64,000 nt of DNA from Balanoglossus misakiensis (Eukaryota > Hemichordata). A program made the translations under genes and the position numbers. Of the stretch, positions 13,901 to 27,275 are shown in pieces. Position 1 is the stretch's first letter. Each line of letters opens with the position of its first letter. The notes beneath the pieces were generated by a model. It was not told where the DNA came from. It was given only the letters and a program-made list of their open reading frames with translations, and searched no databases. The stretch lies in the NCBI GenBank assembly GCA_040954595.2, contig CM082593.2:7564001-7628000 (forward strand), written 5' to 3'.

Positions 13901-15311
13901 TATACTTGCATGTGCAGAAGATCATTTTCAATTTAAGTAGTTCTCATGAGAAAAAAAGAAACTGAACAGAATGTGTCATTTTAACTAAATTTACTATGCG
14001 TGTACGCTTTCGTTTGCAGATCGACTTGTCTCAAGAACACCGATTACTGCGATCGGCTGTCGCGAGAAACGCCACCAGAACGAGACAGTTGAGGAAATCA
14101 TTACTGTCTCTCGGGATGGAAGACCAAAGGTGAGTGTAACAGAAGACAGACTGGGTCAAACTTTACCATAGAAAACAAAAGATTTGGACCTAGCCCTGGT
14201 TGGGACAGGGCTAAACATTTGCGTAATGCTGTTTTTCTTATGCAAGACAGGGTGGGAGCACCCTACACCCTATATTTATGAACCTCACTCAGCAATTTAC
14301 CTGAAATCATAACCAAGGCTTGAAATGTGTTGTATACAAACAGTAAAGTGATTTAGATTGGGCTGTTATGACTACATGTACCATTAAAACCCCTTTCACC
14401 CCCAGTTACCTCTTTAGAGGTCCAACTTTACCATAGAAAACAATGGGTTTGGACTGAACCATTGTGGTGAAAGGGGGTTAAATCAAATTTGAATCGGTGC
14501 AGAGTACCACACTGCTCCTTGAGAACACAATGAACCCCCTCTGATAACCAAAAAACTTCACAATGCAGACTTCAAGACGAAATCGCCGCGAAGAAACAGA
14601 AACTGGACGAAAAGAAGGAACACAAGAAAGCCATGGAAGAGATCAGTGAATTCCAGACAGACTTTGAGGATCTGTTTCAGGAATATGTGAAAACGGCGGC
14701 CACTGCCAAACCTAGAAGTAGTGTAAGTAGAGGTTGTTTGAGTGCAACTTGAAACAACAGCATAACATACTTCTTCCTTACAAAGAGAGATAATACAGTA
14801 AATGCAGATTTCGTTAAATTTCCTTCTTAGCGTGACTAGGATACAGACTTTCTGTTGTGATATTAGTTCAGTAAAATCCTGTTTTCAGTCTCAGAACAGG
14901 CAGCTCATACATGTATATATGTAACTAGAACAAACCGCATTAATTTAAAATGCAAGACTATATATGGGGGTCCTCTCTTCTATGAACTGTTCTCTCACAG
15001 GGAAGAGCGCCCTCACACATGTAGGACAACTTTTTACATTGGCGCAGTCATTAGCTCATGATGGTAATCCCAATGGACATTGGCTGGAGATATTGATATT
15101 TTGAATACATGTGAACTCGTCATTGAAAATAATCAGATGTTCTAAAACATGAGAAACTAATTTTATTTTATTTTATTTTTCCCGTCGCTAGGATTACAAC
15201 TGCCCGTCTAATCTGACTGGTTTAGTGAGAGACGTGGGTAATACCCTGCAAACGGTGACCAGTTTGCGATCAACAAACGACGCACTGCAGCAGTGGTTGG
15301 ATGCAAAATAA
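10844..15311 (+). CDS. CENPU: CENP-U-like inner kinetochore protein (8 exons, 492 aa)
   Basis: Likely component of the constitutive centromere-associated network (CENP-O/P/Q/U module), where CENP-U pairs with CENP-Q by coiled coil and in vertebrates docks PLK1. Exons: 10844-10920, 11327-11910, 12233-12481, 13149-13254, 13616-13694, 14020-14129, 14569-14722, 15192-15311. All junctions are GT-AG and the phases join into one 1,479-nt frame ending in TAA. The start has a good context (AAAATGG) and an in-frame TAA upstream at 10778. Residues 1-303 are low-complexity (Ser/Pro/Glu/Gln, then a basic stretch). Residues from about 304 match the vertebrate CENP-U C terminus in order: the VxxWxxxxxxTxxDLxxL block, an INEFFIQFKKT-type helix, a long Glu/Lys coiled coil, FQ/LYxEY, and the terminal TSLRSTNDALQQWLDAK, like the human end. 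Family assignment rests on remembered alignment. The joins of exons 1-3 are less certain than exons 4-8. Confidence 0.83.
11505..11612 (+). repeat. 36-bp coding minisatellite in CENP-U exon 2
   Basis: Three tandem copies encode the 12-residue unit SPEGQGSMPEEA with minor changes, at about residues 86-121. Further degenerate ASP/ISP-type units follow. It lies in the presumably disordered N-terminal tail. Confidence 0.85.
13015..13158. repeat. 42-bp tandem repeat overlapping a splice acceptor
   Basis: CCCCTTAGG starts at 13015, 13057, 13099 and 13141, giving four starts with an exact 42-bp period. The last copy provides the acceptor of CENP-U exon 4 (AG at 13147-13148). Upstream copies carry the same acceptor-like motif. 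See the corresponding finding. Confidence 0.93.
13530..13575. repeat. short tandem duplication in CENP-U intron 4
   Basis: A roughly 22-bp unit reading GTATATAATATAGTTTGGAA is present twice in direct tandem. Confidence 0.85.
14385..14482. repeat. 90-bp inverted-repeat element, family C copy 1
   Basis: Ends are AACCCCTTTCACC and GGTGAAAGGGGTTA, inverted relative to each other. The interior includes TAGAGGTCCAACTTTACCAT and ACAATGGGTTTGGACTGAAC. It is in CENP-U intron 6. A truncated relative is at about 14157-14215. Other copies are at 17131-17221 and 40970-41062. Confidence 0.85.
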
Positions 15312-16700
15312 AGCATGAGCTGTCCAGTGTTGAAGGAATATCGGAATTTTACCATTCACGCCACTGGTCTAAATATCCACCATAGCTTTGCATTTTATGT
15401 GCGTGTGGTATTGAACAGTGCGGTCTCGGTGAAAAACTGTCCGAGTGAACCACTCAAATGCATCGAACATAATGTGTTGGTATTCTCGCTTGGGATATAG
15501 GAGGTCGTCGCCGTGGAAACAAGAGACAGTACATGGCCGGAGCACCCATCGGTGACTGTACTTTACCCAAGGCACGCCTAGAATCAAACCTTGGTATAGT
15601 GAGAACAAAAACACCTTTTCTATAGAACTATGCCTGTCTAGTATCAGATACAATCACTACTATCAAACATGCAACACAACAGAGATGAATTCTTGAAGAT
15701 AAATTTTTGGAATAGTACCAATTCCCTGGTTTTGCGTACCTGCCATTTTTTCAGGATTAACACGTTCCTAGTGTATTGTAAATTGGAGCCAGTGAGTTGA
15801 CCTCTGACCTATTGAAGAATGGTTTTCATGCACGCATCTTGTTAAGAGTATCCAGTAACTGCTGAAGTTCTCGTATGATATCATCAAGAATATTATTTTG
15901 TACCAGCTGTGAATTACGCATGTTATGTTTTTACACATTTGGATATCAGATATAGAAATGCTTGTAGATGAAATGCATAAATGCCTTCATGAAGCATTTT
16001 TCGTTTATAAATTTTGTTTACCAAAAATATATTAGTAAATTCCAAGGGATATATTATGGGGGTCACACAGGGACCATTAAGACGTTTCTGAAATGTCTCA
16101 GATCAAATACTGGCGTAAATTATGATGTGTGAACGGTCTAAGTGGACCTGAAACTTTTCATATTTGAGAGGGCTTTGTCGGCCAGACCAGAGCTGGTGTA
16201 AGTATTAACACCTTTCCGCAACCCATAGTCTATGGGGCCGAGCCTAAGCGCCTATACATGAACTTTGTGTGTGCAGACACGACTCAAAGGATTAATTCTC
16301 TCTTTAGCATAGGCAAATAGTGTCTCTGAAACGTTTCGAATTTTACCCTGTGTGAACCTGGTATATGTGAAACAAAAATGAAACTACTGTACTTACTTAA
16401 TTAAATGTAAAGCCACTTTCTTATGATATTTTTTTTGTTATTTATATTTAATATTAGATGGATTTCATGCTATTGTATGTACAGTAATCGTCAAGTGCCA
16501 CTGCTCAGTCCATGCTGAGTGTATAATTAATTATCCTCTAGGCCGACTCGGACTTGCGTCATTTATATGAATGATTCAATGCCTGGTCTCTTACCAATTA
16601 AACGATTCAAATAAATACTGCCTAATGGTGATTATTCTCATTAGTTTATTACGAAGCCTGGGTTCATTAATTATAATGTTGCGAAAATAGACGTTGGGCC
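15312..16700 (+). other. probable 3' untranslated region of CENPU and downstream sequence
   Basis: No second gene is visible. Candidate poly(A) signals are ATTAAA at 16400-16405 and AATAAA at 16610-16615. Which one is used cannot be told from sequence. An inverted-repeat element occupies about 16058-16361. Confidence 0.5.
16058..16361. repeat. 300-bp inverted-repeat element near the CENPU 3' end
   Basis: The left end reads GGGTCACACAGGGACC and continues to GACGTTTCTGAAA. The right end is its imperfect inverse (TTTCGAATTTTACCCTGTG and TGAACC). This suggests a non-autonomous transposon. No second copy was noticed in the window. Confidence 0.6.
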
Positions 16701-17130
16701 ATTGAATACGTGATATACCTTGATTGCTAATTTACACCGTAACACCTGCGTCTCGTACCAAAGTATATTCTCCATGCCCTGGATGTCCTGAAAAGTCACG
16801 GCACATTTGTGAATATCAAATCATAAACTTTTAATGTTAATCTTTCCAACCAGCAAAAGGAAAGTCACTCTTGCATACATTCATGATAACACTGCGTTTA
16901 ATTATTCACGTGAGCAGTGAATTTTCAACGAAATAAGCTGTTGACAAATGATATTTTGTTCAGACTTGAATTATGAAGTTTTGACAATATACTCTCCATG
17001 TTGATGGGGTCTATAAGTTCGTTCTCTCAATAGCATGTTACGGGAATCTCTGTCAAATCTCAAAAGGACAAAAGACAGAACTGTAGAGTACTTGGACTGC
17101 TCTCATGCAACTTTAAAAAATGGTAATACT

Positions 17131-17221
17131 TTTTAACCCTATCGCCCCCAGTTCCCTCTGTAGAGGCCCAACTTTACAGTAGAAAACAATGGATTTGGAC
17201 CAAACCATGGTGGTGAAGGGA
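17131..17221. repeat. 90-bp inverted-repeat element, family C copy 2
   Basis: Matches copy 1 over CCCCCAGTTCCCTCTGTAGA, ACAATGGATTTGGACC and a terminal GGTGGTGAAGGG. Confidence 0.85.
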
Positions 17222-17605
17222 ACATCCACACCACAGGGGCAAACCAAGCAAAATGGCATATGGATGTGAAGTCTAAAGTCTCTGCTTGAAGACACAAACT
17301 GTTTTCTTTCGAATATTCAATAATCGCTCCAGAGTTGATCCGTTTCTTGGAAAGCTTTAGCACAGGCGTGATAGCCAGATAATAGAGGTGATCACGCTTA
17401 CGCCAGATTTGACCGCGGGGATTTCAGTTTCTCTATATCTCGGTGTCCGTCGAATTATTCATTTACATGTGCCTCTGAGAGCGAAAAATCAGGAAAATAT
17501 ATCGATATCGGGCGATGAGAAATAGGACGCACGCACGAGTGTTTTGGGGTTTGCTCATTTAAATTTTGAGTCATGGTGAAAATGCGTTGAAGCACGGTCA
17601 CTCCA

Positions 17606-17625
17606 CACGGTCACTAGTGACCGTG
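17606..17625. repeat. perfect 20-bp palindrome
   Basis: CACGGTCACTAGTGACCGTG is self-complementary, with a further GCACGGTCAC copy just upstream at about 17592. It could be a cruciform or a dimeric protein-binding site. No function is assigned. Confidence 0.8.
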
Positions 17626-18660
17626 CTATAACGCAAGCAGAGTTCCATGCTCCAAAACTCTAGCTCACATACGATGACCTGCGATCTGCGTGTGCTAGCT
17701 TAATTACAAGGTAACAGAGACATCATGATACGCACATAAAGCTTTACTTCTAATAATAGCTTCTGAATAATACCAGTAGTTTGTATCAACGACCGCCAAT
17801 CCCCATTTTTTCGTTTCAGTTTTTCATCTGGACGACGGAGTCTGCTTTGTATGTTACTTTACTATGAATGATGAATGCCGTTTGTACTCAAAATAAAAGT
17901 GTATTTTAAGACGCAAAAACACAATAAAACATTTTATAACCCGCATTTGTGATAAAAGTAACATGTTTTCTAAAATTCGGAGAAAAGGAACTCTGACTTT
18001 TATAGCCTCGGTGCCTGTTTATGATATTTTCATGGTTTTATTAAGATTACGTATTATGCTCCTCCTTTCATTTTTTTGCTATATTACGTTTAGCTATACC
18101 GGTGTGTGGTACTGGTCATCCACCTGCACATTAGCTTATGATATTGGAAATGGTGCAATTTATAGGCGACGATCGAGAGTATAGCAACATTAAATGACAT
18201 CCCTTGCAGGGAAACAGTTCCTACACGATTGCAATTGGATGATCATATAAAGTCGGGTTACCATCGTACTCGAATTGATGCTACGGCGGACTTTTGGAGA
18301 TCGTTGATGAATTGTGAATTGACGTACAATCATGATCCGACCTACTAATTGCCCTAATAATCGACTGAAAGACACTTGTTGAAATTCGAGCTCTTTAAAA
18401 CAGATGGAAATAGTGCCGGTAGGCATTCACCCACCCATGCGTGTCATATTAAATAATGTATATTTACGAGCGGTAAAAATATAATAGTGCATAATCTCCA
18501 TATATGTATTATTAATGATGCCTTAGGGATTTAAACTACACCGTGTCATATACGTCCCCGACCATGTAGACCGTGCCATGTGATAGGTCACGTGACGCTC
18601 TCATTACAGAGGGATGTCAGAATTTCTACATTCAACTACGATTAAAAGACCCGTTCAGAC

Positions 18661-18882
18661 ATGGCTAACAAGAAGGAGAATACAGAGGACGCAAGTTTGC
18701 GACACATCATCGCTAAGTTCGCGTCCAAGACCACGGCCCACGGGATACCCAATATCACGGCCAGCACAACAGTGCGCGGTCGGGTGACCTGGTCCGTCAT
18801 CGTGCTTGTCGGCTTCGGCCTCTTCCTGGTGCAATCGTCGCTCTTACTGACGCAGTACCTCGACTACGGCGTCAAAGTTAAG
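18661..18882 (+). CDS. channel exon 1: N terminus, HG motif, TM1
   Basis: 74 codons. The cytoplasmic N terminus contains TTAHGIPNI, the His-Gly gating motif of DEG/ENaC channels. It is followed by a roughly 23-residue hydrophobic TM1 ([17 protein letters not shown]) and a Tyr-rich exit. It ends in phase 0 at GTAGGT. Confidence 0.93.
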
Positions 18883-21211
18883 GTAGGTGAGGTTGTGCTA
18901 CCACTGAAAGCATTTCAGACCCGCACCCATACCCGGGGGATTCGAATGTGCGAAAAACAACCAAAATGCAAGTTTTTAGCAAATGTTTTTTTTTTTATCA
19001 GAGTATAAGCTTATTAAACCGATCAAAACTTTATTGGGTTCTTACAAGTAAAATACTTTCAGGAATATTTTAATGTCGAGGGCGAATTTAACCGTGCTGT
19101 TGCGACAGATCGACGATTAAAATTATTTATATACTGCAAATCTCATCAGCTACACACTGGAGTGAAAGTCGACACCGTTGGCATCGAAAAAAGAATGCCA
19201 TCTGGTTTGTGATATAAATAAGTACATGTATACAGTTGCATTTGTCAAATGCATATGCAACGAATGTCGACCTTAGATACTGGTAAATAACTGATCTTTG
19301 GATAAGAGGGACTAAATTGTATGAGAGAGCTGCGTGGTTGGTCTGGTCTAATGATTCAGCCGACCCAAGCGGGAGTAAAGATTGACAAAAATTATGCAGA
19401 ATGATTGTCTCAAATCCGAACTCAGATAATATCATGCAGCTAACTCTTTGAAGTCTGCCCCACCCAGCGTGCATCAATGGAGACAGAAACACGCAATGGA
19501 AATTTGAAATTAATTTACTGAAATACGATATTTAGCTTCAGCACGTCTGCGACATATCCGTAAAACATTTTGTGGAGCGCCAAATGTATGGTTTGATTTA
19601 AATTTGTATGTGTGTGTGTTGGTGGGACCAGGATGGGTGGGTTTATGGTTGTTGTGTATACAAAGTGTCTCGCTCTCGCTGTCATTTTCCCATGAATAAT
19701 GTTTGATACAAGACACCCTTTATATCAATGTACATGTGGATATATAGTGAATAACGTTCAACCACACACACTTTCCATCCCGCTTGTAGACACGAGAGTG
19801 AAAAAACACGCCAAAATGAATAATCGGTCTCTACCATTGATTCATTTTGGGCGAGTTTTTACTCTCATATCATACAAGCGAGATGGAAATTGTGTGTGTG
19901 GTTGAACGTCCATATACTACATATCCACACGTACAGTAATATAAACGGTGCCTTGTATCAAACTTAATTAATGGGGGAAAAAGGCAGCGAGAGAAAGACT
20001 TTGTCTCTTTAAACTAAACTCTATTCTCACTAGGGTGGTGTTAAGCCGCCGCAAAATCTGGAATAAGGCTAATATGGGAAGTATTGAAGGATAACATTTA
20101 ATGCAGTCCCTTTTGGCCCTATGGGGTATTCTGTCCAATCAAAGACCCCGAATGGATATTGTGAATTATTGATAGACAGGATGCATATCCGTCCCTTGGT
20201 CGTCTTTAAAACTTAATGAACAGAAGCTGTTTACCAATGAAACCGAGTCGAATTATACGCCTGCTAAAACTGACAACCTATTGTACCAATTCATGGCTAG
20301 CTGATACGTCGACACACAAAACCATATGGTCTGATATCCAACTAGAGTTTTGGCTACCTGCTTTTGAAATGCAGCTGCTAAATGGAGCATATACGCGCGG
20401 AACGACCTATAATGAGTCTCTGTGTTTGTTTCTAAGCCGAAACACATTTCGGTGATAATTATGTGGCAATCAAATTACAATGGCTTGTTTGTGAAAGGAA
20501 ACAGGTAATAGTCGTGGAAACTAAATAACAGGATATAGAAAAAATGCGCCTGTCTGAAAAAAAGAATGATTTGGTTACATTTAATAATCAGGTTACAGCG
20601 TTTCACGGGTGTAGACTTAAGATAAAACGTTGTAACCAGTATCGACAACGCTTAATCAATTACCCGTTACTTTAGGGGATATTAAACGGGGAATACAGAG
20701 ACGTCAACAAGCGAGAACTACTACAGGCTGGTAAAACTATACCAGATAATCTGAAAATTAACAAATTGCAAGTTGGGATCTTGTCCAAATACATACCGTA
20801 GTCATCAACGAGCAACCATCCCTTTGCGATGGGGCCCTTATATGATTATTTATAATTATCAATTATAGTAATTGGCGGATCATGATTCCCGGAGGGAATA
20901 CTAACTATATGCGATTGTTCGGAGAAATAATTTGTGATAATTTTGAATTCTCACCCAAAGGAAAGAAATAAAAAAACGAATGTTCATCACCGTCACTTTG
21001 CAATTCATATATATAGTGACAACAGGTGCGAAGGTTGATATTTAGCTTCATAATTTCATAGGCCTGGCTTTTATGTTGTGTTTAACGCATTTCACGGATT
21101 ATCTTCAATCTAATAAAAGCCACACAAAATAAATGGGTTTTTAATAATCAAATCACACGTCAATCTTTGAGCTTCCTGAAATAGGCCTACGTATTTTTGC
21201 AGAAAATAAAA

Positions 21212-21242
<31 letters not shown>

Positions 21243-21698
21243 TGTATGTATGTATGTATGTATGTATGTATGTATGTATGTATGTATGTATGTATGTATG
21301 TATGTATGTATGTATGTATGTATGTATGTATGTATGTATGTATGTATGTATGTATGTATGTATGTATGTATGTATGTATGTATGTATGTATGTATGTATG
21401 TATGTATGTATGTATGTATGTATGTATGTATGTATGTATGTATGTACATGTATGTATGTATGTATGTATGTATGTATGTATGTATGTATGTATGTATGTA
21501 TGTATGTATGTATGTATGTATGTATGTATGTATGTATGTATGTATGTACATGTATGTATGTATGTATGTATGTATGTATGTATGTATGTATGTATGTATG
21601 TATGTATGTATGTATGTATGTATGTATGTATGTATGTATGTATGTATGTATGTATGTATGTATGTATGTATGTATGTATGTATGTATGGTTGTATGTA

Positions 21699-21797
<99 letters not shown>

Positions 21798-22676
21798 ATG
21801 TATGTATGTATGTATGTATGTATGTATGTATGTATGTATGTATGTATGTATGTATGGTTGTATGTTTGTCCTTAATACTTCCTTAGTACTTCATTTTCCT
21901 TGGCAGGTTGATCTTGTTTCGGTCTCAAGGCTAAAATTTCCAACGGTGACTGTGTGTAACACAAACAAGATTCGAAAATCCGAGATTGAGAAGTCGAAAC
22001 ATGCAAGGATCAACATCGTGGATGAGGAGTTTGTACTCCCATATTACGGCAAGTTGGTGTTTTTGCTAGATCCCAAATTGGCATATATATCTTACACGAC
22101 ACAATATTAAGTGCACATCATAGAAAACACACACAAACAAACACGACAAAGCACTTGTCTATTTTCACATATATTCGCAGCCATCTTAACAAGGAACACA
22201 CATTTTCAAAGATTTTCTGGTCTGGAATATTTACCCCTGGAGGTATAGGAGTGAGACCTACAGTCAAGTTTGAATACAAGATGCTGAGATCTGCAGAAAA
22301 TATCTAACCCTAATCATACGCTTACAATACTAAGGGACGCGTAGAGATTAAAGGTCATTTCAGGTTTGAACTCGGATAATTATGGCTTGGTGTATGTTTT
22401 TACATTATCTTGATTGGATCGGGGCTTTACGTGAATAATTTCCGAGTCACATGCCTAGTTTCACACGCAAGGTTAAGTTTATTCGCCCTTTTACTTTCAG
22501 CGCCCTGTCTGCCAAGCGATTTCAGTTGCAAAAATGGCACTCTCTGCATCAAACCTTATCTTGTCTGCGATGGTATCAACCATTGTCAAGATATGAGCGA
22601 TGAAGATGATTGCGTCTATGGTAAGTATCAGTTCTTTTACGCGTAGTTTCGTATCGTGGCGGGTGCTTGAATTGTT

Positions 22677-22738
<62 letters not shown>

Positions 22739-25700
22739 AGACAGACAGATAACAAGATAGAGACATTATGCCGTGATATAAATTTATATAGTATTGGCAC
22801 ACAAAGGCATGACCATCTTTGTTCTTTACCGAATATTAATAAACAATGACAAAATACAGATTTGCGAGGTTCCTGTCAGTCTTGACAGTCAAATTAACGA
22901 CGGCTATGTTGTAACCCCAGGCGTTTACATTGTGTCGGCAGTGCACGTACGGAAGACTATTAATTTGTTAGGTTAGATGTGAGACAAATTAGCTTGGAGC
23001 GTGACATACGTCACTCGTGCCTTAGTAGACGATGACCTTGCTTATAATGCTTTGCAAAGAGTGAACGCGACTTTCTACAATTGCGCTTACAAATGTTGAT
23101 CGGCTGTTGGGAGGAACCCAAAGCGTCACAGCGATTGTCTGACAATCCTTAGATAACGACAAAAACGGTTATATACATGTTTATTAGTAAAACAATCCCA
23201 ACCCATTTTGTTATGCCAGCGTAAAAATGAAAGCACGGACACTGCTATATCTGACTACTTATTTTTTGTTCTGTGTCGTGAGACGATCTTCACTGGAAAA
23301 CAACGAGTCATGGACATATAGTTTGCAATTTCGAGTTAGTAAATAATGGATTAGAGCAACAACTTTAACATCGTGAATAAATAAAGTTCTAATCAGATGT
23401 CCGGGGAGCTAGCACCACAACAGTCGTTTGAACAACCAAATTGAAGGCTATTAATTATAAAGTCAAGGCTGCCATTTCAATCGACATGATCAGGCGTCAG
23501 GGGAACTATCGTCTTAATGACAATCGTTGGCGATGCGAAGGGAATGAACTACTGGTTTATATATTAAGTATGATTATATTAGAAGATAAATGAACATCCA
23601 TTTTCAGGGGTCACCAGTCACGGTCAACGAGGTCGAGTAATATGTTACAAACGATTGAAATTTGAATGATTTATAAAGATCTCCATCTTTGTAGGGTCAC
23701 AAAGTTTACAATTATACACAAACTAGATATTATAGAAAAACTAGTGTTTATATGCACAAACAAGAACATTGTACCAAAACACCAATAACCGAGCATAAAC
23801 CCTTAATTTTAATCAATTAACATGAATATGAGATCGAAAAAAAATCCTCTTTTGGGTATTTGCGTATACGCAGGTACGTGTGGTACTTCGCAGTTTCGAT
23901 GTTCATCTGGCAGTTCCAAAGGATACTGCATTGACGCTCACTTCCAGTGTGATCGCAATGCTGACTGTTACAACGGCGAAGACGAAGAAAACTGTGGTAC
24001 GTATACCACCATTTGGTCAAGTGTTTAGATCTTTCATGCGTCTATAGCATATGTTAAGTAACGCCCATAAGCTCCATCTGCTTAAAGGGACAGTAGCAGT
24101 AACTTCTGATGATCATGTCACTATTTTTTGTTCAACTCAACAACTAGTGTTTCTTATTCTACTCCCTTAAACATACATACGTGCCAAGTATTGAGCATCT
24201 CAACAAAGTGTGTAGGCCAGTAAAAGTGCCAAGTTATTGTTGATATTTAAATTTTAGTCCGGACTTAAATTTAGTCGTCAACAATAACATTGCTGGAAAA
24301 GTATATATTGACTGTGGTTACAAGCTTAATACTTGGCATAGTGTACGGAGTAGAAAAATAAACTGTAGGTGACACGCAGAAAAAATATACCTGAAAGTGC
24401 TATCAAAAGTTACAGGTACTATGCCTTTAAAGTTCCTAGACTCTTTTGCAGATTGCAGTGTGGGTCCGGAGGAGAACTTGATAAAATGCGTATTCATGCA
24501 GTGTCTTGTAACAGATTCATATTACCTTACCACTTCCCTTATTTTATCGCATAACCAGCATGCAACGAAGACGAATTCAAATGTAAAGATTCAAGCGGCA
24601 GTTGCATTGCGCGGGACATGGTATGTGATGGCATCACGGACTGTGTAGACGGTAGCGATGAACACTACACTACATGTGGTAATTATGTTTGTTTCGCTCG
24701 TTTAGAGTGTGTGCCATTAGCGTCGCGAATGATTTTAAAGATCTCCGAATATGTGCAGATGTAAGTTCGATTTTTCATCCAGAGCTGATACAAATCTAAT
24801 GGCTATTGGACAAGCTGTACAGTGGAGAGTTCGCCATGTAGTTCAGATACACGGGATATTTATTGTTGTCGACGTTTTTGATTTTTTTCTCTCTACAGCA
24901 ATGATGACTTTCAAGAAGACTTCACATAAAGGTCTTTTCCCCAAAGAGGCAGTGAAAGTTCCCAACGTGTCTGTTGAATACTGCGCACTCTCGTGCCTGC
25001 AGTACAGTATGTTCGTGTGTTTATCGTTTGATTATGACACTGAAGAGGCGAATTGTTATCTCAACCCTGGAAACGTGCAGACGATTGTCTTTTTCCTGTC
25101 AAACAAGGACAACAACGATTACTACGAAAGATCTAACCACGGTAAGCACATTTGCAATAAACAGTAACTGCGCCGTCATCATATTGGTCATAACTGACAT
25201 GGTTGGTAAGGGTTGTTTTCAAGGGTGGTGGTCGTTCTTTCTGCGGCTGCGTGGGGGTCCCTTACGATACAGTACTGTTGCCAGCAAGTCAAAACATTCG
25301 CAAAGTGTAACTGCTACAATGTACATCGTTGCAAACAACGTGATTGTTGCTTGTATTGCACTGTACAACATGGCATACATAATGCCTCGTTACATTTTAT
25401 CACATTTCCCATTTACTTTGACATAACATATATTGGTTGACGCGGTCCCCCCTGAACATTGAGAACAATGCCAGCTGTGTGTTGATAAACAAAGAAAGTC
25501 GCACATGCGCAGTTCATACGCCCCCTCTCTTTAACTAAGTTGCTATACATTACACTTTTAGTATTCCCCATTCTAGACTTCGGCTCCCTTAGCGGCAACA
25601 CGGCACTGAAGTTCCAACATTTTCCGAATGCGATGATTTCACCAATCAAGGAGCCTTCCGTGGTGACAACAGAAGAGTGTGCGCAGTTGTGTTTAGACGA

Positions 25701-26037
25701 AACCTCGTTCAATTGCCAGGCTTTCACGTACCAGCCACAGACAAGTCGATGCTGGTTGCACGAGGCCAGCTATTCTCTAAATGGCTTGCCCATGATTACG
25801 GACTCAAGATATGATTACTACGAACGCAGAGGTAATGTTTACACTGTAGTTGATTATGTCATGTAATACCAACCAAATGAGTTTTTATGTAAGTGCTAAT
25901 GTATCAAATATTTAATTGCTTTCAATCCAAACGTTTTTTTGGATATAAAAATGATATCTATGACCTAAATTCCAATCTCTGAGCTTCCTGAAAGAGGCCT
26001 ACATATTTGTGTAGAAATAAAAGTATATGTATATGTA

Positions 26038-26070
<33 letters not shown>

Positions 26071-27153
26071 ATGTATGTATGTATGTATGTATGTATGTAT
26101 GTATGTATGTATGTATGTATGTATGTATGTATGTATGTATGTATGTATGTATGTATGTATGTATGTATGTATGTATGTATGTATGTATGTATGTATGTAT
26201 GTATGTATGTATGTATGTATACTATGTATACTATGTATACTATGTATACTATGTATACTATGTATGTATGTATGTTGTGTATGGCATAGTTTGATTAGTT
26301 GGAATACGGTTTAAAAAGTGTAAAAAGTGAAAACGATGTCATTTGAGTTACACATTTTTAACAGCATGTTTAACACTGCTTTTTTGCAGGCATAGAGTGT
26401 TATGCACTCGAAGACGGAACGGATTACCGAGGACGCGTATTCGTTTCATCACTGGGATATCACTGTAAAACTTGGAGTGCCTTAGATCCATCAATATACC
26501 AATATACTCCGTCTACTACGAAGCAGAAGGGACTTGGTGACCACAATTATTGCAGGAATCCGAACGGAGAGTCTGGGCCTTGGTGTTACACTGAATGGGG
26601 GCAGGAACACTGCGCAGTGGGCTTTCCCAAATTGAAATGTCTGACGCAGGAACCAACTCTGCAACAGGCGCCAGGGACGACACCGCACCCGCAGCCCACG
26701 ACGGGGGAGACCGACTGCGCCTCGGAGCTTGACGGCAGCGACTACCGCGGGAACATCTCGGTCACCGAGTCGGGCCTCACCTGTCAGAAATGGACGAGCC
26801 AGTTCCCGCACACCCACAAGTTTGTTGTGGACCCGGACGTTGGCATCGGAGATCACAATTTCTGTCGCAACCCGGACCGGTCGTCGATCAGGCCGTGGTG
26901 CTACACGATTGCCGCCTGGAATAGGTGGGAGTATTGTGACATCACTGAAGAAATGTGCGACAGCGCACGTGAGTTACCCAACCCGACATCATAATGCGTT
27001 TTGGTCAATTGTCTGTATATTCTTAAAGAAAAAATTCTGGAGATTTGAGTACACTTTTGACGTAATTAAAGTGGCATGCCTCTATCAAAATTTACCAAAG
27101 ACCTTTGTGGCATGGGTCAGATTTTACACCGCCTCCACAGCAGCAGCAGCAGC

Positions 27154-27205
<52 letters not shown>

Positions 27206-27221
27206 TCATCATCACCACCAC

Positions 27222-27275
<54 letters not shown>

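Larger units (their letters stand above)
16701..18660. other. intergenic region upstream of the channel gene
   Basis: No coding exon is recognised. It contains family C copy 2 (17131-17221) and a perfect 20-bp palindrome at 17606-17625. It must include the promoter of the channel gene, but no core element stands out. Confidence 0.5.

Noticed and set aside
21197-22110. Long ORFs of Met-Tyr-Val-Cys repeats (also at 26007-26314 and 30147-31035, with minus-strand His-Thr-Tyr-Ile ORFs)
   Set aside because: They are translations of GTAT microsatellites, which have no stop codon in several frames. Where they overlap true channel exons, the splice sites define the real boundaries.
24449-24558. Possible extra degenerate LDLa exon after CTTTTGCAG
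   Set aside because: The translation begins [13 protein letters not shown] but lacks the later LDLa cysteines and acidic motif, and no donor in phase 1 follows before exon 5.
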